A stretch of 64,000 bases of DNA from Loktanella sp. PT4BL (GCF_003201935.1 NZ_QJJL01000002.1:901681-965680); one strand, 5' to 3'. Counted from the stretch's first letter, positions 25,511 through 35,234 are shown. The notes: generated by a model from the sequence alone, not told the origin. Translations and numbers: made by a program.

Positions 25511-26506
25511 ATGTTGAAAGTTGGTCTCCTCGGCGCGGGCCGAATTGGCTGGGTCCATGCAAAAGCGATCACTGCGCATGGTGGAAGTACTTTGGTTGCG
25601 GTATCGGACTTTATCCCAGAAAGCGCCCAGAAACTGGCGGCCGAATATGGCTGTGAGGCCCGCAGCACAGATGACATTATCGCGGACCCCGCGATTGATG
25701 CGATCCTGATTGCCACCTCCACCGATACGCATTCGGACCTGATGGAGAAAGCGACAGCCGCAGGCAAAGCCGTGCTTTGCGAAAAACCGGTGGACCTCAG
25801 CCTTGAACGCGCGCGCGCCTGCCAAAAGGTCGTGGCAGAAACCGGTCAACCGGTCATGATCGGCTTCAACCGCCGCTTTGACCCAAGTTTCGGAGCACTG
25901 AAAGCGGCCTTGGACGCGGGCGAGATCGGCAAGGCCGAGCTTTTGAGCATCACCTCATTCGACCCTGCCCCGCCACCTGTGGCCTATGTAAAGGTCTCTG
26001 GCGGCTTGTTCCGCGACATGATGATCCATGATTTTGATATGTCGCAGTTTATCATGGGTGCCACACCGGTCAGTCTGACGGCTGCGGCGACAAGCATTGT
26101 TGACCCCGCAATTGGCGAAGCGGGCGATGTCGATACGGCTGTCGTGACGATGACCTATGCCGATGGACGGATCGCCGTGATCAAGAATTCGCGGCGTGCG
26201 GCCTATGGCTATGACCAACGCCTTGAAGTGCTTGGCTCTGAGGGGTTGTTGCAGGCCCAGAACATGCTGGAAAACCTTGTGGTCAAATCCACCAAGCAGG
26301 GCGTTACCGGTGCGAAACCCACGTTCTTTTTTCTGGAGCGCTATATGCCCGCCTACACCGCCGAATGGGATAGCTTTGTAACCGCAGTAACCAAGGGTAC
26401 GGCGATGCCCGTGACCTTGCAGGATGGTGTCAACGCGCTGGCGATGGCAGAGGCGGCAACGCTTTCGGCCAAGGAAGGCAAACCGGTGAGAATCGAAGAT
26501 GTCTGA
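25511..26506 (+). CDS. iolG: myo-Inositol 2-dehydrogenase (IolG)
   Basis: Oxidises myo-inositol to 2-keto-myo-inositol with NAD+. 331 residues of the Gfo/Idh/MocA family: Rossmann motif VGLLGAGRIGWVHAKAI at the N-terminus, the catalytic EKP motif (LCEKPVDLS), GFNRRFDPSF, and HDFDMSQFIMG with the catalytic His/Asp. It overlaps iolC by eight bases. First catabolic step, directly following the inositol transporter. Confidence 0.95.
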   Translation: MLKVGLLGAGRIGWVHAKAITAHGGSTLVAVSDFIPESAQKLAAEYGCEARSTDDIIADPAIDAILIATSTDTHSDLMEKATAAGKAVLCEKPVDLSLERARACQKVVAETGQPVMIGFNRRFDPSFGALKAALDAGEIGKAELLSITSFDPAPPPVAYVKVSGGLFRDMMIHDFDMSQFIMGATPVSLTAAATSIVDPAIGEAGDVDTAVVTMTYADGRIAVIKNSRRAAYGYDQRLEVLGSEGLLQAQNMLENLVVKSTKQGVTGAKPTFFFLERYMPAYTAEWDSFVTAVTKGTAMPVTLQDGVNALAMAEAATLSAKEGKPVRIEDV

Positions 26507-28421
26507 TCTGGATCTGATCACGATCGGGCGTTCATCGGTTGACCTTTACGGCGCCCAGATCGGCGGCCGTCTGGAAGACATGGGGTCATTTGACAAATAC
26601 ATCGGCGGCTCACCCACCAATATTGCCTGCGGCACGGCACGGTTGGGTCTGAAATCAGCCGTTATCACAGGTGTAGGCGATGAACACATGGGGCGTTTCA
26701 TTACCGAACAGCTCCAGCGCGAGGGCGTGGCAATTGATGGTGTGAAAGTCGACGCGGATCGCCTGACCGCTCTGGTCTTGCTTGGCATTCGCGACGAGGA
26801 TCAGTTTCCGCTGATTTTCTACCGCGAGAATTGCGCCGATATGGGGCTGACCGAAGACGACATTGACCCGCAGTTCATCAAACGCGCGCGTGCGATTGTC
26901 GCCACGGGAACCCATCTGAGCAACCAGCAAGTGGCCGCCGCAACCTTGAAAGCACTCAATCTTGCGCGCGAGAACGGACAGTTGACGGCTTTGGACATCG
27001 ACTATCGCCCCAACCTGTGGGGCGTGGCAGGTCATGGCGACGGCGAAAGCCGTTTTGTCGAAAGCGCGGCAGTCACCGAAAAGCTGCAGGCATCGCTGCA
27101 TCTGTTCGATCTGATCGTCGGCACCGAAGAAGAGTTTCATATAGCAGGTGGATCAACCGACACCTTGACGGCGCTGCGCGCGGTGCGTGCTGTCTCAGGC
27201 GCGACCTTGGTGTGCAAACGCGGCGCGCTCGGGGCGACAGCCTTCACCGGCGACATTCCCGCCAGCCTTGATGATGGCGAAACCGGTCCCGGATTTCCGA
27301 TCGAGGTGTTCAACGTCCTCGGGGCGGGTGACGGGTTTATGTCGGGCTTGCTCAAAGGCTGGCTCGATGGCGAAGACTGGCCCGTTGCGTTGAAATACGC
27401 CAATGCCTGTGGTGCCTTTGCCGTCAGCCGTCACGGATGCACCCCTGCCTATCCTACGTGGGAAGAGCTGAATTTCTTCTTTGAGCGTGGCATCAAGCAA
27501 CCGGATTTGCGCAATGACGCCATACTCGAACAGGTGCACTGGGCAACCACACGTGTCACACGCACCGGCAACACATGGGATCATGTGCGCACCTTTGCCT
27601 TTGATCACCGCTCCCAGCTTGAAGAGATCCCCGGGTACTCCGCGCAAAAGGGGGCTGCGTTCAAAGAGCTTTGCCTCCATGCAGCACTGCAGGTCGCGGA
27701 CGGTCAGGACGGTTATGGCATCCTGTGTGACAACAGAATTGGCCGCTCTGCCCTGCACCGCGCGTCCGGTACTGGGCTCTGGATTGGCCGCCCGACCGAA
27801 TGGCCCGGCAGCCGCCCGATTACCTTTGAACCCGAACTTGGTGAGGATTTCGGCCAGTTCCGCGAATGGGCACGAGAGAACATCGTGAAGCTTCTGGTCT
27901 TTTGTCACCCGACCGACGCGCCTGACCTGCGCGCCTTACAGGAAGAACGCGTAAAGCGGCTGTTCACAGCTGCGCGGCGCAATGGACTTGAATTTCTGTT
28001 GGAGATCATTCCCTCCAAAGTTGGTCCGGTGGATGACACTACGACGTCCCAATTGATCCAGCAGTTTTATGATGCCGGCGTCTATCCTGACTGGTGGAAG
28101 CTTGAGCCGTTCAAGACAGACGCCGCGTGGTCCAATGCCGTCAATGCCATTGAAACCAATGATCCACGCACCCGCGGGATCGTCGTGCTGGGCCTTGATG
28201 CGCCCGAGGATGAATTGGCGCAAAGCTTTGCACTGGCGGCCAAACAGCCCCTGGTCAAAGGCTTTGCCGTTGGGCGCACAATCTTTGGCGATGCGGCGCG
28301 CGCGTGGATGAAGGGTGACATGACCGATGCCGAAGCTGTGTCCCAAATGGCCGACCGCTTTGATCGGTTATGCAAGACGTGGGACAAGGCGCGGGCAGAT
28401 GTCCGGCTGAACGCCGCCTGA
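26499..28421 (+). CDS. iolC: Bifunctional 5-dehydro-2-deoxygluconokinase / DUF2090 aldolase-like protein (IolC)
   Basis: 640 residues. The N-terminal PfkB kinase (about 1-325) has IGRSSVDLYGAQIGG, GGSPTNIACGTARLGL and the anion-hole motif NVLGAGDGFMSGLL with catalytic Asp. The C-terminal part (about 345-640) is a DUF2090 domain, an aldolase-fold unit that in many Gram-negative bacteria is fused to IolC and is thought to do the IolJ step (cleavage of 2-deoxy-5-keto-gluconate 6-phosphate). Conserved features there include FAFDHRSQLEEIPG and ILCDNRIGR. No separate iolJ is in the window. It overlaps iolG by eight bases and precedes iolD by ten. Confidence 0.93.
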   Translation: MSDLDLITIGRSSVDLYGAQIGGRLEDMGSFDKYIGGSPTNIACGTARLGLKSAVITGVGDEHMGRFITEQLQREGVAIDGVKVDADRLTALVLLGIRDEDQFPLIFYRENCADMGLTEDDIDPQFIKRARAIVATGTHLSNQQVAAATLKALNLARENGQLTALDIDYRPNLWGVAGHGDGESRFVESAAVTEKLQASLHLFDLIVGTEEEFHIAGGSTDTLTALRAVRAVSGATLVCKRGALGATAFTGDIPASLDDGETGPGFPIEVFNVLGAGDGFMSGLLKGWLDGEDWPVALKYANACGAFAVSRHGCTPAYPTWEELNFFFERGIKQPDLRNDAILEQVHWATTRVTRTGNTWDHVRTFAFDHRSQLEEIPGYSAQKGAAFKELCLHAALQVADGQDGYGILCDNRIGRSALHRASGTGLWIGRPTEWPGSRPITFEPELGEDFGQFREWARENIVKLLVFCHPTDAPDLRALQEERVKRLFTAARRNGLEFLLEIIPSKVGPVDDTTTSQLIQQFYDAGVYPDWWKLEPFKTDAAWSNAVNAIETNDPRTRGIVVLGLDAPEDELAQSFALAAKQPLVKGFAVGRTIFGDAARAWMKGDMTDAEAVSQMADRFDRLCKTWDKARADVRLNAA

Positions 28422-28431
28422 GGAGCAAAAA

Positions 28432-30264
28432 ATGACTAAGACAATCCGCTTGACCGCAGCGCAGGCTTTGGTGCGCTACATAGGTGCGCAGATGAACGAG
28501 GATGGCGATTGCTTCATCGCTGGCTGTTGGGCGATTTTCGGCCACGGCAATGTCGCCGGTATCGGTGAGGCACTGCACGGTGCGAAAGATACCCTGACCA
28601 CCTATCGCGGGCACAATGAACAGACCATGGCCCATGCGGCCATCGCCTATGCCAAACAGTTGAAGCGCAAGCGCGCGATGGCCGTTACATCCTCTATCGG
28701 GCCGGGGGCGTTGAACATGGTCACCGCAGCGGGCCTTGCCCATGTGAACCGCCTGCCTGTGTTGCTCTTGCCCGGTGATGTCTTCGCAAATCGCGGGCCG
28801 GATCCGGTGCTGCAGCAGATCGAAGACTTCAATGACGGCACGGTCAGCGTGAATGATTGCTTCAAGCCGGTCAGCCGCTATTTCGACCGCATCACGCGCC
28901 CTGAACAGCTGCTCACCGCACTGCCACGGGCTTTTCGCACGATGACGGATCCGGCTGATTGCGGCCCTGTCACGCTGTCGATGTGTCAGGATGTGCAGGC
29001 CGAGGCCTTTGACTACCCTGAAAGCTTCTTTGCGCCGCAGGTCTGGCACCAGCGCCGCATCCGTCCTGATCTGGGTGAGTTGGCGCGTGTGGCAGAGGCT
29101 ATCAAAGCTGCCAAGAACCCCGTGATTGTTACAGGCGGTGGCGTGCATTACGCGGACGCATGTGAGGACCTTCAGGCCTTTGCCGAAGCCCACGGTATTC
29201 CGGTTGCTGAAACGCAGGCCGGAAAATCGGCACTTGCGTGGGACCATCCGTTGAACCTCGGGCCCATCGGCGTGACGGGTGGCGAGCCAGCAAATGCGGT
29301 CTGCGCGCAAGCCGACCTCGTGCTGGGTGTCGGCACGCGGTTTCAGGATTTCACGACCGGATCATGGGGGCTATTCGCCAATCCGCAACGCAAGATCATC
29401 AGCCTGAATACCGCCGCCTATGATGCGGCCAAACATGGTGCCATGCCTTTGATGGCCGATGCCAAAGTAGGCCTTACCGAGCTTGGTGACGCGATTGGCA
29501 GCTACAAGGCGACCGCACCCGCGCCTGCGTTGAAGGACGATTGGTTCGGCAAGGTTGATCCGCTGACTGATGCGCCAGCTGACACCAACGCTCTGCCAAC
29601 GGATATGCAGGTTATTGGTGCCGTCCAGCGCAGTGCAACAGAAGAAACCGTGGCGATGTGTGCGGCAGGCACCATGCCGGGAGAACTGCACAAGCTATGG
29701 AAGGCCAACAAACCGGGCGCCTACCATATGGAATACGGCTTTAGCTGCATGGGGTACGAGATCGCAGGCGCCATGGGCATCAAAATGGCCCAACCCTCGC
29801 GGGATGTGATCTGCTTTACCGGAGACGGCACCTATATGATGGCGAACTCGGAAATGGCGACCGCTGCAATGCTGGGCGTTTCATTTACTGTCGTGGTCAC
29901 CGACAACCGTGGATATGGCTGTATCAACCGGTTGCAGATGGGAACGGGTGGTGCGGAATTCAACAATCTGCTGGCGCACGCGACAGGCGGAGAGAATTCG
30001 TCAATCGATTTCGCGGCCCATGCGGCATCTATGGGTGCAACGGCGGTCAAGGTCGGCACGATTGCCGAACTGGAAGCGGCCTTGGCGAAACGCCACGACA
30101 TCAAGGGCCCCTATGTCATCGTCATTGATACCGATCCCTACCCGTCCACACCACACGGCGGCACATGGTGGGATGTCGGTGTCCCCGAAGTCTCGGAGCG
30201 GGCCGAAGTGAACGCGGCCTATGCAAGCTATATAGAAAACAAAAAATCCCAAAGGATTGACTAA
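28432..30264 (+). CDS. iolD: 3D-(3,5/4)-trihydroxycyclohexane-1,2-dione hydrolase (IolD)
   Basis: Thiamine-diphosphate-dependent ring-opening enzyme, 610 residues, the usual length. Pyrimidine-binding part with the catalytic Glu in YRGHNEQTMAHAAIAYAK (near residue 63), central domain with VIVTGGGVHYA, and C-terminal ThDP/Mg motif GDGTYMMANSEMATAAMLGVSFTVVVTDN (GDG-N). GAGGAGC ribosome-binding site upstream. Its cofactor demand fits the presence of the thiamine salvage operon only indirectly. It is followed directly (no gap) by iolE. Confidence 0.95.
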   Translation: MTKTIRLTAAQALVRYIGAQMNEDGDCFIAGCWAIFGHGNVAGIGEALHGAKDTLTTYRGHNEQTMAHAAIAYAKQLKRKRAMAVTSSIGPGALNMVTAAGLAHVNRLPVLLLPGDVFANRGPDPVLQQIEDFNDGTVSVNDCFKPVSRYFDRITRPEQLLTALPRAFRTMTDPADCGPVTLSMCQDVQAEAFDYPESFFAPQVWHQRRIRPDLGELARVAEAIKAAKNPVIVTGGGVHYADACEDLQAFAEAHGIPVAETQAGKSALAWDHPLNLGPIGVTGGEPANAVCAQADLVLGVGTRFQDFTTGSWGLFANPQRKIISLNTAAYDAAKHGAMPLMADAKVGLTELGDAIGSYKATAPAPALKDDWFGKVDPLTDAPADTNALPTDMQVIGAVQRSATEETVAMCAAGTMPGELHKLWKANKPGAYHMEYGFSCMGYEIAGAMGIKMAQPSRDVICFTGDGTYMMANSEMATAAMLGVSFTVVVTDNRGYGCINRLQMGTGGAEFNNLLAHATGGENSSIDFAAHAASMGATAVKVGTIAELEAALAKRHDIKGPYVIVIDTDPYPSTPHGGTWWDVGVPEVSERAEVNAAYASYIENKKSQRID

Positions 30265-31170
30265 ATGACTGTCAAAGTCGGCATTTCCCTGATTGCGTGG
30301 CAGAATGATGATCTGCCGGAGCTTACCAAAGACTACACGACCGAAGGCGCGATGGCAGACGCCGCGCGCATCGGCTATAGCGGCGTTGAACGGGGCCGCC
30401 GGATGCCAGCGGACACCGAAGGCCTCCGCAAATACCTTGACGCCTATGGCGTGTCGCTTTGCGGCGGCTGGTGTTCCGGCAATCTTATGGTGTCGACCGT
30501 CGCGCAAGAAGCGGACGCGATTGCCGAACAGGTCGCACAGTTCGCAGCGCTGCAAGCGCCGTGCATCGTCTATGCCGAATGTTCCAACACGATACAGGGC
30601 GCAATGGGCGTTCCGGTGTCCACGCGTCCAAAACTGACGCGGAACGAGGTGCTGGACTACGCCGCGAAACTCTCCGAGCTTGCCAAATGGTCCCAAGGGC
30701 AAGGCGTGAAGCTTGCCTATCACCACCATATGGGGGCGATGATCCAGGATGCCGAGGATATCGACTGGCTGATGGAAGGCTCTGATCCTGCCTTGGGCCT
30801 GCTTTTTGACACGGGTCATTTGCATTTTGCCGGCGCTGACCCTGTCGCGGTTTTGGACAAATGGGCGGAGCGTGTGCATCACGTCCACTACAAAGACGTC
30901 CGCCAGCCGGTCCTGGACGCGATCCATGCCAAGGACGCGAGCTTTCTGGATGCTGTTGCAGGCGGCGTCTTTACCGTTCCGGGGGATCCCGAAGGCTGTA
31001 TCGACTTTGATGCAGTCACGGCCAAGCTCAAATCAATGGATTACAACGGCTGGATCGTTGTCGAGGCGGAACAAGACCCGGCCGCAGCCCCACCCTATGA
31101 GTACTCCAAGATGGGCTATGACTATATCATCGCCGCCTGTGCCAAAGCCGGACTTGCTGTCGCGCAATGA
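30265..31170 (+). CDS. iolE: myo-Inosose-2 dehydratase (IolE)
   Basis: Dehydrates 2-keto-myo-inositol to trihydroxycyclohexane-dione. 301 residues, xylose-isomerase-like TIM barrel: ISLIAWQNDDLPEL at the start, GYSGVERGRRMP, YHHHMGAMIQDAEDIDWLM, FDTGHLHFAGADP and HHVHYKDVR with metal-binding His/Asp/Glu. The C-terminus has YNGWIVVEAEQDP. It overlaps the next small gene as ATGA. Confidence 0.95.
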   Translation: MTVKVGISLIAWQNDDLPELTKDYTTEGAMADAARIGYSGVERGRRMPADTEGLRKYLDAYGVSLCGGWCSGNLMVSTVAQEADAIAEQVAQFAALQAPCIVYAECSNTIQGAMGVPVSTRPKLTRNEVLDYAAKLSELAKWSQGQGVKLAYHHHMGAMIQDAEDIDWLMEGSDPALGLLFDTGHLHFAGADPVAVLDKWAERVHHVHYKDVRQPVLDAIHAKDASFLDAVAGGVFTVPGDPEGCIDFDAVTAKLKSMDYNGWIVVEAEQDPAAAPPYEYSKMGYDYIIAACAKAGLAVAQ

Positions 31171-31358
31171 TAGACTTCCTTGGCCTCCACCATCCGTTTT
31201 TCCGCCCCTTGATCCGGCGGATTGCCACAGTGGCGGTGATTGCGGTCTATGGCCTGTTTGAACTTGTTTTCGGCGCACCCGGATGGGCCATCTTTGCCCT
31301 GTGCCTTGGTTTGATTTGCATCTACGCATTTTTCATAAAGCCGGATCCACAAGCATAA
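31167..31358 (+). CDS. Small membrane protein in the iol operon (DUF3329-like)
   Basis: 63 residues with two hydrophobic segments (IATVAVIAVYGLFELVF and WAIFALCLGLICIYAFF) after an HPFFRPLIRR motif. Similar short HPFFRPLWRR proteins are widespread in rhodobacters and are often labelled DUF3329, as I recall. The ATGA overlap with iolE and the ten-base gap to iolB place it in the operon. No function known; its position is unusual for iol clusters. Confidence 0.75.
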   Translation: MIDFLGLHHPFFRPLIRRIATVAVIAVYGLFELVFGAPGWAIFALCLGLICIYAFFIKPDPQA

Positions 31359-31368
31359 GGAACTATCG

Positions 31369-32175
31369 ATGTCTGACCTTCTGAAGAAACCTTTCGGCAC
31401 GCGTGGCAAAGTGCACCAGATCACCCCTGAAAGCGCGGGGTGGCGTTATGTTGGTTTCTCGCTTTACCGGCTCAAGGCGGGCGATACCGCAGCAGAGGCG
31501 ACAGGTGAGCGCGAAGTCATTCTGGTGATGGTTGAGGGGAAGGCGCAGATCACTGGTGCGGGGCAGGACTGGGGTGTCCTGGGCGAGCGGATGGATGTTT
31601 TTGAAAAGACCCCGCCACATTGCCTGTACCTGCCCAATGGCACCGAATGGGAGGCCACGGCCCAGACCGATTGCGTCATAGCTGTTTGCAATGCACCCGG
31701 CATTGGTGGACACGCGGCGCGGCGGATCGGCCCTGACGGCATTACGCTGACGGAACGCGGAAAGGGCACAAACACCCGCTACATCAACAATATCGCGATG
31801 GAGAACGAGGATTATTGCGACAGCCTGCTGGTGACCGAAGTTTTCACACCGGCGGGTCATTGGTCCTCCTACCCCAGCCACCGGCATGACGAGGACGACT
31901 ACCCCCGGATCACCTATCTGGAAGAAACCTATTATCACCGCCTGAACCCTGCTTCGGGCTTTGGTATCCAGCGGGTCTATACGGATGATGGCCAGCTAGA
32001 CGAAACCATGGCCGTCTCGGACGGCGACGTTGTCTGCGTTCCACGCGGGCACCACCCCTGCGGTGCGCCCTACGGCTTCGAGATGTATTATCTCAATGTT
32101 ATGGCGGGTCCCAAGCGCAAATGGCGCTTCGTCCCTGCGCCCGAGGTCGCATGGATCATGGAGCGGGACGCCTAG
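31369..32175 (+). CDS. iolB: 5-Deoxy-glucuronate isomerase (IolB)
   Basis: Isomerises 5-deoxy-glucuronate to 2-deoxy-5-keto-gluconate, the IolC substrate. 268 residues, two cupin halves; the metal motif SSYPSHRHDED with a later EETYYHRL and a final VPRGHHPCGAPYGF carries the expected His/Glu ligands. Ribosome-binding site AAGGA before the ATG. Last gene of the operon; mrpG converges nine bases downstream. IolA (methylmalonate semialdehyde dehydrogenase) is not in the window. Confidence 0.95.
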   Translation: MSDLLKKPFGTRGKVHQITPESAGWRYVGFSLYRLKAGDTAAEATGEREVILVMVEGKAQITGAGQDWGVLGERMDVFEKTPPHCLYLPNGTEWEATAQTDCVIAVCNAPGIGGHAARRIGPDGITLTERGKGTNTRYINNIAMENEDYCDSLLVTEVFTPAGHWSSYPSHRHDEDDYPRITYLEETYYHRLNPASGFGIQRVYTDDGQLDETMAVSDGDVVCVPRGHHPCGAPYGFEMYYLNVMAGPKRKWRFVPAPEVAWIMERDA

Positions 32176-32184
32176 GATCAGCGA

Positions 32185-32556
32185 TCAGGTGTCTTTGTCT
32201 GGCTCAGGCACATCAAGGGTGGACCACGTATCACCATTCACCGGCGGTGGCGGTGTGTCACAGGCCTGACGGTGCATATTCACCTTGGCGATGAAATTCG
32301 CCGAGATCGGCGCCGTCACAAAGAGGAACACCATGATCAGCAGCTCATGGCTGGATGGCTGCCCGATATCAAAGGAATGGATAATCGACGCGACCAGCAA
32401 CATACCGATGCCGATCGTCCCGACCTTGGTCGGCGCGTGCAGGCGTGTCATGGGGTCGTTGAACTTCAGCAAACCAATGGCGCCGACCAGTACAAAGCCG
32501 GACCCGATGATCAGGGACAGGCAAACGAAATAGGTTCCGATAATCTGTGCTGTCAT
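32185..32556 (-). CDS. mrpG: Mrp-type cation/proton antiporter subunit G
   Basis: 123 residues with three membrane helices (GTYFVCLSLIIGSGFVLVGAIGLL at the N-terminus) and the MnhG/PhaG motif KFNDPMTRLHAPTKVGTIGIG. The C-terminal tail is Pro/Asp-rich. Last gene of the antiporter operon; the start overlaps mrpF by four bases. It ends nine bases from the convergent iolB with no recognisable terminator between them. Confidence 0.94.
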   Translation of the reverse strand: MTAQIIGTYFVCLSLIIGSGFVLVGAIGLLKFNDPMTRLHAPTKVGTIGIGMLLVASIIHSFDIGQPSSHELLIMVFLFVTAPISANFIAKVNMHRQACDTPPPPVNGDTWSTLDVPEPDKDT

Positions 32557-32840
32557 TCGATGATGTCCCCCCGCAAAATGAACCGTGCCAAGGCAACGGT
32601 CGACACGAAACCCAACATTGCAATCAGCAGGGCCACCTCAAAATAGATTTGCACGCCTTTGAAGATGCCCAGCACAATCACGAGCCCCAGCGCGTTGATC
32701 ACCATCGTATCAAGCGCAAGGACGCGGTCACCCGAAGTGGGACCAAGGACCAGACGGACCATCGACATCACCTGCCCCAGCGCAAGCGCCAGAAAGGTAA
32801 TCGCCAGTGCAATATTCAGAAACTGCGTTGCAAGTATCAT
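32553..32840 (-). CDS. mrpF: Mrp-type cation/proton antiporter subunit F
   Basis: 95 residues, three membrane helices, with the family core LVLGPTSGDRVLALDTMVINALGLVIVLG. Overlaps mrpE and mrpG by four bases each, so synthesis of the small subunits is translationally coupled. Confidence 0.94.
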   Translation of the reverse strand: MILATQFLNIALAITFLALALGQVMSMVRLVLGPTSGDRVLALDTMVINALGLVIVLGIFKGVQIYFEVALLIAMLGFVSTVALARFILRGDIIE

Positions 32841-33337
32841 GCAAATATCTCCAATAGACGTGCCTCATAGCGTGTGAGGATATCATCGCGGATCGCATCA
32901 GGATCATCCGTGTGCAAGACGTGCACAAGCAGACTGCGCCCGTCGCTGGACAGATCCGCCGAAACGGTCCCGGGTGTCAGCGTGATCGTCCCGGCAAGCA
33001 TGGTAATGGCTTCTGGCTCGCGCAGTTCAAGCGGCACCACGATCCATGCCGGTTTGAGTTTTGATGTCGGCACTGTCAGCACGATCCAGGCGACTTCGAT
33101 ATTGGCAACGATGATGTCCCAGATCACCACAAGACTGTAGACAGCCATCTTACCCACACGAAAGCTCTTTGGCGTGTCGGGCCACCACACGGAGGTGCCC
33201 CAAGGAATAATGATGCCCAAGATAAATCCAAAGACCATCATCCCTGCCGAAATTTCGTTTTGCAGGAGTATCCAGACGATCGTCAGTATCAATGTCAAAA
33301 GCGGGTGCGGAATCAACCAATAGAATGCGCGGCTCAT
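32837..33337 (-). CDS. mrpE: Mrp-type cation/proton antiporter subunit E
   Basis: 166 residues. Two to three membrane helices in the N-terminal half (LTLILTIVWILLQN; GMMVFGFILGIIIPWG; YSLVVIWDIIVANIEVAWIVL) and a cytoplasmic part with TLTPGTVSADLSSDGRSLLVHVLH, the MnhE signature. One base separates it from mrpD; it overlaps mrpF by four. Confidence 0.94.
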   Translation of the reverse strand: MSRAFYWLIPHPLLTLILTIVWILLQNEISAGMMVFGFILGIIIPWGTSVWWPDTPKSFRVGKMAVYSLVVIWDIIVANIEVAWIVLTVPTSKLKPAWIVVPLELREPEAITMLAGTITLTPGTVSADLSSDGRSLLVHVLHTDDPDAIRDDILTRYEARLLEIFA

Positions 33338-33338
33338 G

Positions 33339-34880
33339 TCATTGATCCTCCGTCGGTTCGCTCAGTTTGCCCGGTGTATCGACAACTGTCGTGATATAGG
33401 GCGCGGGGCTGAACAGCTGCGCCGCAATCGCGGTGGTGTACCGGTGCACCTGGCCTGCGAAAACTGTGTGCAGGATCAAACACAAGATCAACCCGCCTAT
33501 CGCCACATAAGACATGGTTGCAGGTGCCGTCACTTTAGCTGCGTCGCCGGGCGGTTGCACACTTTGTGCTTTCCAGAACAACACGCTGCCAGCGCGTGCA
33601 AACCCCACGATGCTGATCAGACTTGAGCCAAGCACAATTGCCCATATCCAGACCATATGATCTGTGCCGAATGCGGCATCCAATACCAGCAGTTTTCCAA
33701 GAAACCCTGACAGCGGTGGCAGGCCCGCCATGGCGATTGCCGCAACGAAGAACAGGCTGGCGGTAAGGGTCGCACTTGCAACGGGTGCTTGTGGCGTCAG
33801 TTCAAGATTTGCACGACTGGATCGCACCAGGTCCACAATCAGGAACAGTGCAGCCCCTGCAAGCGTCGAGTGGACAATGTAGTAAAGGGCAGCGGCGATC
33901 CCTTCGGGCGTGAACAGGGCAATGGACACCATCACCATGCCCATTGACCCGATGATCGAAAAAGCGACCAGTCTGTCAAAGCGTTTTGCCGCCAACACAC
34001 CCGTCATCCCGATCGCCAGCGAGACAAGTGCCGCAGGAAGCAGCCACGTGTCATGCAGACCGGCGGTTACTTCCAAATCAGGCGGGAAGATCAGGGTATA
34101 GACGCGAATGATCGCATAAGCGCCGACTTTCGTCATGATCGCAAAGAGTGCCGCGACCGGCGCTGGCGCCTCGGCATAGCTCGACGGCAACCAGAAGTGC
34201 AGAGGCACCACCGCCGCCTTGATCGCAAAGACCAGCAAAAGCAGCACAGCGGCCACGCGAATACCAACGGTCTCTTCCGCACTGATCAGCGTGACCCGAT
34301 TAGCCAGATCAGCCATGTTGAGCGTGCCCGTCTCCGCATAAATCGCTCCCAGTGCGAACAGGAACAGCGTTGATCCGATCAGGTTGAACAGCACGTATTG
34401 GACACCGGCGCGCAAACGCACCGTGCCGCCCGCGTGGATCATCAGCCCATAAGAGGCGATCAGCAGCACTTCGAAGAACACGAACAGGTTGAACAGGTCC
34501 CCTGTCAGAAACGCCCCCAAGATCCCCATCAGCTGAAACTGGAAAAGCGCATGAAAATGCCAGCCGCGGTTATCCCAGCCGGAACTGACCGCGTAAATCA
34601 GCACAAAGAGTGCCAGAACCGAGGTGAGCAGGATCATCATCGTCGAGAAACGGTCACCCACCAGAACGATTCCGAAAGGGGCTGACCAGTCGCCCAACTG
34701 GTAGAGCATGATGCTTCCGTCAGCAGTCGCCCATGCCAAAGCACCGGAGATCGCAACAAGGATCACAACACCGGCGATCGAGAACACGCGCTGGATACCG
34801 ATATGAAAACGCGCCGCCAGGATGATGAAAGGCGCGAGCATCGCAGGCAGCACAACAGGTGCAATAAGCCAATGGGTCAT
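33339..34880 (-). CDS. mrpD: Mrp-type cation/proton antiporter subunit D (NuoN/NuoM-like)
   Basis: 513 residues with about fourteen membrane helices, a proton-channel subunit related to the antiporter-like subunits of complex I. Typical segments: FQLMGILGAFLTGDLFNLFVFFEVLLIASYGL (with the conserved Glu), KAAVVPLHFWLPSSYAEAPAPVAALFA, and GGLPPLSGFLGKLL near residue 390. Overlaps mrpC by four bases. Confidence 0.95.
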   Translation of the reverse strand: MTHWLIAPVVLPAMLAPFIILAARFHIGIQRVFSIAGVVILVAISGALAWATADGSIMLYQLGDWSAPFGIVLVGDRFSTMMILLTSVLALFVLIYAVSSGWDNRGWHFHALFQFQLMGILGAFLTGDLFNLFVFFEVLLIASYGLMIHAGGTVRLRAGVQYVLFNLIGSTLFLFALGAIYAETGTLNMADLANRVTLISAEETVGIRVAAVLLLLVFAIKAAVVPLHFWLPSSYAEAPAPVAALFAIMTKVGAYAIIRVYTLIFPPDLEVTAGLHDTWLLPAALVSLAIGMTGVLAAKRFDRLVAFSIIGSMGMVMVSIALFTPEGIAAALYYIVHSTLAGAALFLIVDLVRSSRANLELTPQAPVASATLTASLFFVAAIAMAGLPPLSGFLGKLLVLDAAFGTDHMVWIWAIVLGSSLISIVGFARAGSVLFWKAQSVQPPGDAAKVTAPATMSYVAIGGLILCLILHTVFAGQVHRYTTAIAAQLFSPAPYITTVVDTPGKLSEPTEDQ

Positions 34881-35233
34881 GCTGAACCCTCCGGCTTGTC
34901 ATGGGCCGTGTCGGGTTGATCATCCACGTGGTCATCATCAGAGCCAAGGAAGGCACCCAAGCCTATCATGACAACCACCGCTGTCATGCCAAAGGAAATC
35001 ACGATCGCCGTCAGGACCAAGGCCTGAGGCAACGGATCGGTATATGTCGTGACATTATCGCGCAGGACGGGCGGAGCACCGACGATCACGCGGCCCGAGG
35101 TGAACAAGAAGACGTTCACCGCATAGGTGAGTAGCGAAATCCCCAAGATCACCGGAAACGTCCGCAAACGCAGCACAAGGTAAATGCCCGCAGCAGTCAT
35201 GATGCCAATGGCGGAAGCAATCAGAAATTCCAT
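34877..35233 (-). CDS. mrpC: Mrp-type cation/proton antiporter subunit C (NuoK-like)
   Basis: 118 residues from the ATG at 35233 (MEFLIASAIG), one base after the mrpA stop. Three membrane helices, with the NuoK-like ILGISLLTYAVNVFLFTSGR and DPLPQALVLTAIVISFGMTAVVVMI motifs. The acidic Asp/His tail (SDDDHVDDQPD) is of no known role. The frame continues upstream into mrpA but without a start context. Confidence 0.94.
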   Translation of the reverse strand: MEFLIASAIGIMTAAGIYLVLRLRTFPVILGISLLTYAVNVFLFTSGRVIVGAPPVLRDNVTTYTDPLPQALVLTAIVISFGMTAVVVMIGLGAFLGSDDDHVDDQPDTAHDKPEGSA

Positions 35234-35234
35234 G

